This document shows positions 1 through 4,689 of a stretch of DNA of 7,097 nucleotides, in pieces. The notes under the pieces were generated by a model. It was not told the DNA's origin, did not search any database, and was given only the letters and a program-made list of their open reading frames with translations. Position 1 is the stretch's first letter, and every line of letters starts with the position of its first letter. The DNA is from Methanomassiliicoccaceae archaeon (lineage in GTDB: Archaea > Thermoplasmatota > Thermoplasmata > Methanomassiliicoccales > Methanomethylophilaceae), in NCBI GenBank assembly GCA_016282555.1, contig JAEEKU010000156.1, forward strand, positions 1-7,097, given 5' to 3'. A program made the translations under genes and the position numbers.

Positions 1-278
1 AAGCCTGCTTCATGTCCGGGCCCGCCGGAATGATAGAGAAGGAGGGATTCGAAGTCGGAACGAGAATGCTCATGGAGGCCATGGTGGATTCCGGAGGGCA
101 GTCCGTCATCGGAGGGGGCCACACCGGAGGAGCCGCGGAGAGATTCGATCTCGCCGACAGGTTCTCCTACGTCAGCACCGGAGGGGGAGCGCTGGAGACG
201 TTCCTTCTCGGGGAGCCGCTCCCGGTTATAGAGGCTCTCAAGTTCTCCAAAGAGAAGTTCGCCGGACAGGCTCCGTAA
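1..278 (+). CDS. pgk: Phosphoglycerate kinase, C-terminal end (partial, 5' end outside window)
   Basis: Phosphoglycerate kinase transfers phosphate between 1,3-bisphosphoglycerate and ADP in cytoplasmic glycolysis/gluconeogenesis. Only the last 91 residues are visible, in the frame starting at nt 3, and the frame is open to the window edge. The Met codon at 12 is internal, not a start. Recognisable C-terminal elements are the GGGHTGG stretch with the following AAERF/LADRFSYVSTGGGA, the glycine-rich nucleotide-phosphate loop of PGK, and then LLGEPLPVIEAL, the usual final helix before the C-terminus. The GGGHTGG form fits archaeal rather than bacterial PGK. The stop is TAA at 276-278, directly followed by a T-tract. 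The next gene starts 31 bp later with its own promoter-like sequence, so the two need not be co-transcribed. The family call is strong; the N-terminal domain cannot be checked here. Confidence 0.93.
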   Translation, partial: ACFMSGPAGMIEKEGFEVGTRMLMEAMVDSGGQSVIGGGHTGGAAERFDLADRFSYVSTGGGALETFLLGEPLPVIEALKFSKEKFAGQAP

Positions 279-279
279 C

Positions 280-285
280 TTTTTT
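280..285 (+). terminator. U-rich tract after pgk, probable archaeal terminator
   Basis: Six consecutive T residues begin 2 nt after the pgk stop codon. Archaeal RNA polymerase commonly terminates at U-rich stretches without a hairpin, and I see no stem upstream. The same bases probably form the TATA-like box of the next gene (see 280-287). Confidence 0.45.
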
Positions 286-287
286 AA
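280..287 (+). promoter_or_regulatory. TATA-like box for the three-TM protein gene
   Basis: TTTTTTAA is centred about 26 nt upstream of the ATG at 310. This is the archaeal TATA-to-start-site distance, so transcription would begin at or next to the start codon (leaderless mRNA). A GGGGT run at 301-305 sits only 4 nt before the ATG, too close for a good Shine-Dalgarno site. This is inference from spacing only. Confidence 0.4.
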
Positions 288-309
288 TGATATTGGGGAT
301 GGGGTCGCA

Positions 310-837
310 ATGGCAAAGAAAAGGAGACTGATTATCGAAGAACCCGAGGAGAGTTACGAGTTCACTCCCACCGAGTTCAACGAGAGAGAGTTTATCCTGA
401 AGGATATCTACGGCACGAAGGTCTGCCTGGTCACCCTGGCGATCGGAATCGCGGTCGGAATAATCGGAGGGCTGCTGTGCAGATTCGGTTTCAGCAGCGG
501 CATGGATTATATGTGGATCTTCGCGACGATCATATCCTTCGCGGTCGCCGGCCTCATGACGAGAATTCTTTCCCGCATGGGATTCCGTCCCGACATGCTC
601 GAGACCAAATCCATGATCGGAAACTATCTGATTTATCTCGCGCTGGCTCTCGGAATCTGCATCATCATCGCGAATCCGCCGTTCACCCCCCTCCTGCGAG
701 GGGGCCGGCCTTTTACCGGCTCAGGCCGAGTTTTTCCAGTTCCGCAAGCAGAAGCTGAATCGCTATGCCTCTGTGGGATACGGAGTTTTTCTCTTCAAGC
801 GGGATCTCCGCGAAGGTTCTTTTTCCGTCATGAGTGA
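310..837 (+). CDS. Three-TM membrane protein of unknown function with an aberrant C-terminal tail
   Basis: I do not recognise the family. The 175-residue product has a charged, Glu/Arg/Lys-rich N-terminus (residues 1-37, including the basic start MAKKRR). Three hydrophobic segments follow at about 38-59, 66-86 and 103-121, with short loops; the loop after segment 2 has several Arg/Lys residues, suggesting it is cytoplasmic. There is no signal peptide or catalytic motif. Membrane-like sequence ends at ANPPF (121-125). After that the frame runs through two GC-rich hairpins and then 125 bp into the 3' end of rdgB on the opposite strand; this polar Arg/Phe/Ser-rich tail (about 126-175) does not look like a continuation of the fold. 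The functional protein is probably about 125-135 residues plus an incidental extension. The ATG is supported by a TATA-like box about 26 nt upstream. The gene is convergent with rdgB. Confidence 0.7.
   Translation: MAKKRRLIIEEPEESYEFTPTEFNEREFILKDIYGTKVCLVTLAIGIAVGIIGGLLCRFGFSSGMDYMWIFATIISFAVAGLMTRILSRMGFRPDMLETKSMIGNYLIYLALALGICIIIANPPFTPLLRGGRPFTGSGRVFPVPQAEAESLCLCGIRSFSLQAGSPRRFFFRHE
687..720. terminator. Two adjacent GC-rich hairpins at the convergence of the three-TM gene and rdgB
   Basis: Hairpin 1 pairs CCCCCTC (687-693) with GAGGGGG (698-704): seven perfect pairs around a CTGC tetraloop. Hairpin 2 pairs GCCGG (704-708) with CCGGC (716-720) around a 7-nt loop containing TTTT and the rdgB stop codon (713-715). 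The hairpins share base 704, and GGCCGGCC (703-710) is itself palindromic. Both can form in transcripts of either strand, so the element could end or insulate both convergent genes, although no long U-tract follows on either side. The structure is read directly; the terminator role is inference. Confidence 0.5.
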
Positions 838-1273
838 ATATCGGATCGAATCCGAATCCGTCTGTCCCTTTTTCCGAGAGGGTGATCTCTCCCCTGCAGA
901 TTCCCGTGACGACTATCCTTTTCCCGGATATGTCGCACCCTATGCAGCATCTGAACTCCGCTCCGCGGTTTTCGACGCCTTCCATGAGTTTCAGGATCCC
1001 CTTGTTCCCTATGGTCTTCTGGGCGTAGGCCGACCACACGCCGGGGAAGCCGTTCAGGGCGTCTATGAACAGCCCGGAATCGTCCAGGATAAAATCCCTC
1101 ACGCCTTTGGATATGATCTCGTCCATTCCCTTTTCCGCGACTTCGGACAGTTCGGAGGTCTGGATCTCGTCATAGGGGATTTTCATGTGCTCGGTTTCGA
1201 TTCCCAGCCGCGAGAGGGCGGCGGAGTATTCTCTTACCTTTCCGGGATTGGACGTGATGATTTTCAGTTTCAT
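713..1273 (-). CDS. rdgB: XTP/dITP diphosphatase, RdgB/HAM1 family
   Basis: This enzyme hydrolyses dITP, ITP and XTP to the monophosphates and pyrophosphate, cleaning deaminated purines from the nucleotide pool in the cytoplasm. The 186-residue length is typical. Motifs appear in the expected order: SNPGK near the N-terminus (8-12; nucleotide-binding Asn and Lys), DDSGL (64-68; metal-binding acidic residues), FPGVWSA (76-82), GFGFDPIF (139-146) and SHRG (166-169). The C-terminal helix is intact. The start ATG at 1273 overlaps the upstream bud32 stop as ATGA (4 nt), and a GAGG sequence lies 9 nt upstream inside bud32, so the two genes are translationally coupled in one operon. The stop, TAA at 713-715, lies in the loop of a hairpin, and the last 125 bp are also read antisense by the three-TM ORF. 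Nothing is missing from the active site. Confidence 0.95.
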   Translation of the reverse strand: MKLKIITSNPGKVREYSAALSRLGIETEHMKIPYDEIQTSELSEVAEKGMDEIISKGVRDFILDDSGLFIDALNGFPGVWSAYAQKTIGNKGILKLMEGVENRGAEFRCCIGCDISGKRIVVTGICRGEITLSEKGTDGFGFDPIFTHDGKRTFAEIPLEEKNSVSHRGIAIQLLLAELEKLGLSR

Positions 1274-1887
1274 GTGTAACGGCCTCTGTTTCTGATCTCT
1301 TCCAGTTTTTTCCTCACCGGTTCCGGTTCGGGGATGTTTGCGAAATAGGTTTCCAGCATGACGTCCGCCTCATGCTCGTGTTTAGCGTGCGCGGAGCGGA
1401 ACGCCCTCTCCAGCAGCCTGAGATCCATGCCGATGTCCTCCAGGGAGGCTTTGGTGCATCCCATCGAGAAATCCAGCAGGCACAGTTCTCCGTTTTTAAG
1501 CAGGATCATGTTGGACGTCGTGAGATCCCCGTGGCATATCTTCGCGGAATGGAGCTTCGCGACCGTCTCTCCGATAAGGATCGCCAGAGGAAGAGCCGAT
1601 TCCGGCGCGGAGGATACGGACTCGTTCACGGTTATTCCCTCCATGAATTCCATGGTTATGGAGCATTCCTGAAGGTTTATATCGTAGATGCACGGGGTTC
1701 TCACTCCGCAGAGGCGGGCCTCGTGCATTATCCGCGCCTCGTTCTTAGTGCGCACGGTTCTGATGTGCTTATCCAGCTCGGGGATGCGGTACGATTTGGA
1801 GGGGCGCACCTTGATAACGGCGGGGAAGCCCAGATACTCTGAAGGCAGAACGAAGGCTTCGGCTCCGGACGCTTCCTTTTTGTCCAT
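1270..1887 (-). CDS. bud32: Bud32/PRPK, small atypical kinase/ATPase subunit of the KEOPS complex
   Basis: Bud32 works with Kae1, Cgi121 and Pcc1 in KEOPS, which makes the t6A37 modification of ANN-decoding tRNAs; its ATPase supports Kae1. At 205 residues it has the usual minimal kinase length. Visible parts are a GAEA nucleotide-loop motif (8-11), VIKVR with the ATP-binding Lys (K26), the RIPELDK segment (34-40) and the KNEAR helix (49-52). The Bud32-type catalytic loop HGDLTTSNMIL spans 119-129 (D121, N126), followed by LLDFS with the metal-binding Asp (D139) and the family-typical C-terminus RGRY (201-204). The metal-binding motif is DFS instead of DFG. The gene is free-standing: no kae1 is fused to it or adjacent, unlike many euryarchaea with a Kae1-Bud32 fusion. 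It is first in a two-gene operon with rdgB and is expressed from the divergent promoter at 1897-1914. A start at 1887 fits leaderless initiation. Confidence 0.93.
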   Translation of the reverse strand: MDKKEASGAEAFVLPSEYLGFPAVIKVRPSKSYRIPELDKHIRTVRTKNEARIMHEARLCGVRTPCIYDINLQECSITMEFMEGITVNESVSSAPESALPLAILIGETVAKLHSAKICHGDLTTSNMILLKNGELCLLDFSMGCTKASLEDIGMDLRLLERAFRSAHAKHEHEADVMLETYFANIPEPEPVRKKLEEIRNRGRYT

Positions 1888-1896
1888 GAAGGTTAA

Positions 1897-1914
1897 TTAT
1901 ATCAGCAGATATAA
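1897..1914. promoter_or_regulatory. Palindromic divergent promoter: two inverted TATA-like boxes between bud32 and the AIM24-family gene
   Basis: TTATATC (1897-1903), AGCA (1904-1907) and GATATAA (1908-1914) form a perfect 7-bp inverted repeat. Read on the + strand, the left arm is centred about 29 nt before the AIM24-gene ATG (1929). Read on the minus strand, the right arm is centred about 24 nt before the bud32 ATG (1887). Both fit archaeal TATA-to-start spacing with leaderless or near-leaderless mRNAs, and neither gene has a Shine-Dalgarno sequence. With centres only about 11 bp apart, two TBP molecules could hardly bind at once. The palindrome is observed; promoter function is inferred. 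Confidence 0.6.
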
Positions 1915-1928
1915 CAATCACTCCTCCC

Positions 1929-2606
1929 ATGAGGTACAACATCACAGGAGGAAACCTCCAGATCGCCAATGTCGAACTGGACTCCGGAGAGGAGCTTCAG
2001 ACGACCGCCGGAGCGATGGTCTATACTTCCGGGAACGTGGGTATGGAATCCAAAATGGAGGGGGGATTCATGTCCGGACTCAAGCGCTCCATCTCCGGTT
2101 CCAGCATGTTCCTTATAAAGTTCAAGCCGGTCAGCGGAACCGGAACCGTCGGAATCGCGGGGAGCGCTCCCGGAAAGATAATCGATCTCGACATATCCGG
2201 AGGGTCTTGGATATGCCAGAAGTCGTCGTTCCTGGGCTCCGAGAAAACCGTCAACATAGACATAGCCTTCCAGAAGAAGTTGTCTTCGGCCCTGTTCGGA
2301 GGAGAGGGGCTGGTCCTTCAGAAACTGTCCGGGTCCGGAATCGCTTTCGCCCACGCATGCGGGGATCTTATAAAAATGGATCTCAAAGCCGGCGAGATGA
2401 TCAAAGTCTCCACTTCCCACGTGGTATGCTGGGAGGAGGGTGTGAAGTACGACATCAGTTCCGTCGGCGGAGTGAAGAACGTTCTCTTCAGCGGAGAGGG
2501 GCTGTTCGTCACCACATTATCCGGTCCGGGGAAAATAATACTGCAGTCTATGACCCTCTCGGATCTGGCAATGTCGCTGGTTCCGTATTTGCCCAGCAGC
2601 AACTGA
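1929..2606 (+). CDS. AIM24-family (TIGR00266/DUF124-type) beta-rich protein
   Basis: This 225-residue protein matches the AIM24 family, which is widespread in archaea and bacteria and folds as a beta-sandwich. The yeast member is mitochondrial and affects MICOS integrity; the prokaryotic role is not established. The start MRYNITGGNLQI, then VELDSGEEL (15-23), AGAMVYTSG (27-35), the Met/Gly-rich segment around 39-50 and GGSWICQKSSFLGSE (91-105) are family-like. A GEGL...LSGxG unit occurs twice (about 124-138 and 188-202), an internal repeat consistent with duplicated beta elements. There is no signal peptide or TM segment, so it is probably cytoplasmic or membrane-associated. No ribosome-binding site precedes the ATG, and a TATA-like box about 29 nt upstream suggests a leaderless transcript. 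A small membrane protein gene follows 9 bp downstream, almost certainly in the same operon. Confidence 0.88.
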   Translation: MRYNITGGNLQIANVELDSGEELQTTAGAMVYTSGNVGMESKMEGGFMSGLKRSISGSSMFLIKFKPVSGTGTVGIAGSAPGKIIDLDISGGSWICQKSSFLGSEKTVNIDIAFQKKLSSALFGGEGLVLQKLSGSGIAFAHACGDLIKMDLKAGEMIKVSTSHVVCWEEGVKYDISSVGGVKNVLFSGEGLFVTTLSGPGKIILQSMTLSDLAMSLVPYLPSSN

Positions 2607-2609
2607 GGT
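2605..2609 (+). promoter_or_regulatory. Ribosome-binding site overlapping the AIM24-gene stop codon
   Basis: GAGGT, six bases before the ATG at 2616, overlaps the TGA stop of the upstream gene. It fixes the start of the small membrane protein and implies translational coupling. Internal genes here use Shine-Dalgarno sites while first genes appear leaderless. Confidence 0.65.
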
Positions 2610-2615
2610 ATAACT

Positions 2616-2930
2616 ATGTCGCCAAACACAGTACGCAAAGGAACCGGCAAGACAGCCGTCGCTCTGGCTGCTATCGTGGCCGCCGCGTTCATCATCATAG
2701 GTCTGGTAATCTACGCTCTGACGATTCCGGGCGTTTTCGAATCTCTGGTAACCATCCTGATCTACGCGATAGGGATAATTGCCGTCATAGCCCTGGTGGC
2801 TTTCGCCATATATTCGGTGTCTTCGGTAGTGGTTTACGCTACCAAAGGGGAGATAACCCAGACGGACGGGGAATACTCCATCGACGACGTGGAATCCGTG
2901 GAGAATTCCTCCGGAGACACCAGAAAGTGA
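2616..2930 (+). CDS. Small two-TM membrane protein, unknown function, paired with the AIM24-family gene
   Basis: The family is not recognised. The product has 104 residues: a short basic N-terminus (1-12, with R7, K8 and K12), a hydrophobic helix at about 13-35, a Pro/Gly turn, and a long hydrophobic stretch from about 42 to 75 that could be one long helix or two short ones. A soluble acidic tail follows (77-104; KGEITQTDGEYSIDDVESVE then polar). If there are two helices, both ends lie on the same, probably cytoplasmic, side. There is no catalytic motif. The gene begins 9 bp after the AIM24-family gene with a good ribosome-binding site and is followed by a T-tract, so these two genes form a complete short operon. 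A membrane anchor or partner for the AIM24-family protein is a reasonable guess, not shown by sequence. Confidence 0.78.
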   Translation: MSPNTVRKGTGKTAVALAAIVAAAFIIIGLVIYALTIPGVFESLVTILIYAIGIIAVIALVAFAIYSVSSVVVYATKGEITQTDGEYSIDDVESVENSSGDTRK

Positions 2931-2943
2931 TTTCCGCTCAAAC

Positions 2944-2951
2944 TTTTTCTT
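2944..2951 (+). terminator. U-rich terminator after the AIM24/two-TM operon
   Basis: TTTTTCTT begins 13 nt after the stop codon, and a second pyrimidine run (CCCCTTTT, 2957-2964) follows. These fit archaeal U-tract termination. The 95-bp gap 2931-3025 holds this tract, a weak inverted repeat (ACCGG/CCGGT around 2965-2983) and the radB promoter; I see no small gene in it. Confidence 0.5.
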
Positions 2952-2997
2952 AAAACCCCTTTTCACCGGACGGAACTCCCGGTCTTTCTGCATATCT

Positions 2998-3005
2998 CTT
3001 TATTC
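2998..3005 (+). promoter_or_regulatory. TATA-like box for radB
   Basis: CTTTATTC is centred about 25 nt before the GTG start at 3026, matching archaeal TATA spacing for a leaderless transcript. Between them lies an inverted repeat, CCCGG (3005-3009) and CCGGG (3017-3021) with a 7-nt spacer, which could be an operator or chance. Confidence 0.45.
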
Positions 3006-3025
3006 CCGGTCGCTATCCGGGTGCC

Positions 3026-3814
3026 GTGAAAAGGATTCCTCTGGGCTGTGAGAAATTCGATCGTCTTCTCGGAGGCGGCATCGAGGGCGGCAGCGTCACG
3101 CTTATGTACGGAGAGGCCGGGTCCGGAAAGACCAACGTATGCCTGCAGTTCGCCCGCAGCGTGATCAGCGGAGGATCCAAGGTCGCTTACATCGATTCCG
3201 AGGGGCTGTCTTCAGATCGCATCTCCCAGGTCTTCCAGGGGATGGAGGACGGGATCAAGGATCTTCTCATCTTCCAGGTCCACAGTTTCGGGGAGCAGTC
3301 GGACCGCGTCGACAAAGCGGCCAAACTGGCGTCCGCGGGAACCGTTTCGGCGGTGATAATCGATTCTTTCACCATGTATTACCGCCTCAATCACGATGAC
3401 AATGCGGTCCGCAACGATTTTATCCGGCAGACCGAAGTCCTTCTCAACATAGCCCGCCAGAGCGACGCCGCCGTCCTGGTCACATCGCAGGTGTATTCCA
3501 ATCTGGTTACCGGCGGAGTCGAGTTCCTCGGGGGGCACACGCTCCATCACAACGCGAAAACGATAGTCCGTCTGGATAAGGGGATCGACGGCAGGCGCAA
3601 AGCCGTGATAATGAAGCACCGGAGCCTTCCCGAGGGAAGGTCGGCGCCTTACAGGATAACGGGTTCGGGGATCGAGGATCTCCGAGCTCAGATGTTTCTG
3701 TTTATGGCGTATTCCGCGATAGCCGTCATAAACTCCTTCTCCTCGCTGTCCGGAAGGAAGGAGATCAGATCTATGGCTTTCTTTATTTTGGACCGGGCGA
3801 GATTCATGGCGTAA
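3026..3814 (+). CDS. radB: DNA repair and recombination protein RadB (RecA/RadA-fold)
   Basis: RadB is the euryarchaeal RadA paralogue: the RecA ATPase core without the N-terminal helix-hairpin-helix domain, thought to act as a recombination mediator. The core begins at once (IPLGCEKFDRLLGGGIEGG). Walker A is GEAGSGKT (29-36), YIDSEG (55-60) carries the expected acidic residue, Walker B is AVIIDSF (109-115), and SQVYSN (154-159) followed by FLGGHTLHHNAKTIVRL (167-183) is the RadB-like L2/post-L2 region. The family fold should end near ITGSGIEDL (211-219), giving the usual roughly 220 residues. This ORF continues to 262 residues, and residues 221-262 are antisense to the 3' end of idsA (127-bp overlap). 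The start is GTG, with MKRIPLG fitting the family N-terminus; there is no ribosome-binding site and a TATA-like box about 25 nt upstream. The gene appears monocistronic and convergent with idsA. Confidence 0.93.
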   Translation: MKRIPLGCEKFDRLLGGGIEGGSVTLMYGEAGSGKTNVCLQFARSVISGGSKVAYIDSEGLSSDRISQVFQGMEDGIKDLLIFQVHSFGEQSDRVDKAAKLASAGTVSAVIIDSFTMYYRLNHDDNAVRNDFIRQTEVLLNIARQSDAAVLVTSQVYSNLVTGGVEFLGGHTLHHNAKTIVRLDKGIDGRRKAVIMKHRSLPEGRSAPYRITGSGIEDLRAQMFLFMAYSAIAVINSFSSLSGRKEIRSMAFFILDRARFMA

Positions 3815-4689
3815 TCGACGGAGCCCGCATCTTCGAGGATCTTTCTGGCTTCGGCGCATTCCTCGTCGGTGGCGTCCTCTTTGCCGAGGATGCTCTCGAA
3901 CCTCTCCAGAGTCTTCCGGTCCTTTATGGTTCTGAAGGCGTGGGTGATCATGCACGTGCATTTTCCCTTGCGTATGTCGTTCCCGACCGGTTTTCCCGTT
4001 ACGGAGGGATCTCCCGCCACGCCGAGATAATCGTCGTAAATCTGGAATCCCAGGCCCAGCTCCACAGCGAAGTCGTAGAGCGCTCTGGCGGTTTTGTCGT
4101 CGGCTCCGCCCGCTATAGCTCCTCCCGCGGCGGCGGCTCCGAAGAGGACTCCGGTCTTCAGTTTTATGGTTTCCATATAATAATCTTCGGAGACGATCTT
4201 TCCTTCGTTGTTGACGTCCATCTGCTCGCCCCTTCCGATGTCGCAGACCGCTTCGGTCACGTATTTCATGATTCTGACGATTCTTTCCGCGGGGATGTCC
4301 ATGCCGCATACGATTCCGCAGGCTTTCGAAAACAGCCAGTCTCCGGAAAGGATGGATACGGGCATGCTGTACGCGTTGTGGATGGTCTTCATTCCTCTGC
4401 GGAGATCGTCCCCGTCGATCAGATCGTCGTGGATCAGAGTGAAGTTGTGGATGTATTCTATCGCGACGGCCAGGGGGACCGAGTCGGAAGGATTCCCGCC
4501 GACCGCGCCGCAGCTCGCCATTACCATCGCCGGCCTCATTCTCTTTCCGCCGGCGTAAGGGTACTGTCTCGATGCCTCGATCAGATTCATCGGTTCCTGA
4601 TCCCTGATATACATGCGGATGGGGCCGTCGATTTCTGCCGATTTCTTTTTGAGATACTCTTTTGCGTTGATCATATTGATTCCAACCAT
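3688..4689 (-). CDS. idsA: Geranylgeranyl diphosphate synthase (short-chain trans-prenyltransferase)
   Basis: This enzyme condenses DMAPP and IPP stepwise to GGPP, the C20 precursor of archaeal ether lipids, in the cytoplasm. The 333 residues show GGKRMRP (47-53), the first Asp-rich motif HDDLIDGDDLRRG (87-99), GEQMD (154-158), KLKTG (176-180), and the second Asp-rich region FQIYDDYLGVAGD (215-227) followed by TGKPVGNDIRKGK (231-243). Phe at position -5 from the first motif (F83) is the aromatic residue that limits chain length to about C20 in archaeal type I GGPP synthases, so GGPP (or FPP plus GGPP) is expected. Start choice: ATG at 4689 has GGAGAG eight bases upstream and overlaps fni by 19 nt. 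The Met at residue 6 (4674), giving MINAKEYL and a 4-nt ATGA overlap, is also plausible. It is the last gene of the ipk-fni-idsA cluster. Confidence 0.95.
   Translation of the reverse strand: MVGINMINAKEYLKKKSAEIDGPIRMYIRDQEPMNLIEASRQYPYAGGKRMRPAMVMASCGAVGGNPSDSVPLAVAIEYIHNFTLIHDDLIDGDDLRRGMKTIHNAYSMPVSILSGDWLFSKACGIVCGMDIPAERIVRIMKYVTEAVCDIGRGEQMDVNNEGKIVSEDYYMETIKLKTGVLFGAAAAGGAIAGGADDKTARALYDFAVELGLGFQIYDDYLGVAGDPSVTGKPVGNDIRKGKCTCMITHAFRTIKDRKTLERFESILGKEDATDEECAEARKILEDAGSVDYAMNLARSKIKKAIDLISFLPDSEEKEFMTAIAEYAINRNI

Noticed and set aside
773..1279. 168-codon + strand open frame opposite rdgB, considered as a frameshifted continuation of the three-TM protein
   Set aside because: It mirrors rdgB almost exactly, is not hydrophobic, and no single-base shift joins it to the membrane protein in a way that restores a plausible C-terminus.
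1688..2953. 421-codon + strand open frame
   Set aside because: It runs antisense through bud32 and out of frame through the AIM24-family and two-TM genes. The translation is Arg/His-rich with no domain, and the real genes have clear family motifs in the other frames.
2931..3025. Possible small RNA or small ORF in the largest intergenic gap
   Set aside because: The 95 bp are explained by a U-tract terminator and the radB promoter. The inverted repeats have only 5-bp stems, and no start codon with a ribosome-binding site is present.
3212..4309. 365-codon minus-strand open frame
   Set aside because: It overlaps idsA in another frame and radB antisense. It is extremely Arg-rich with no recognisable fold.
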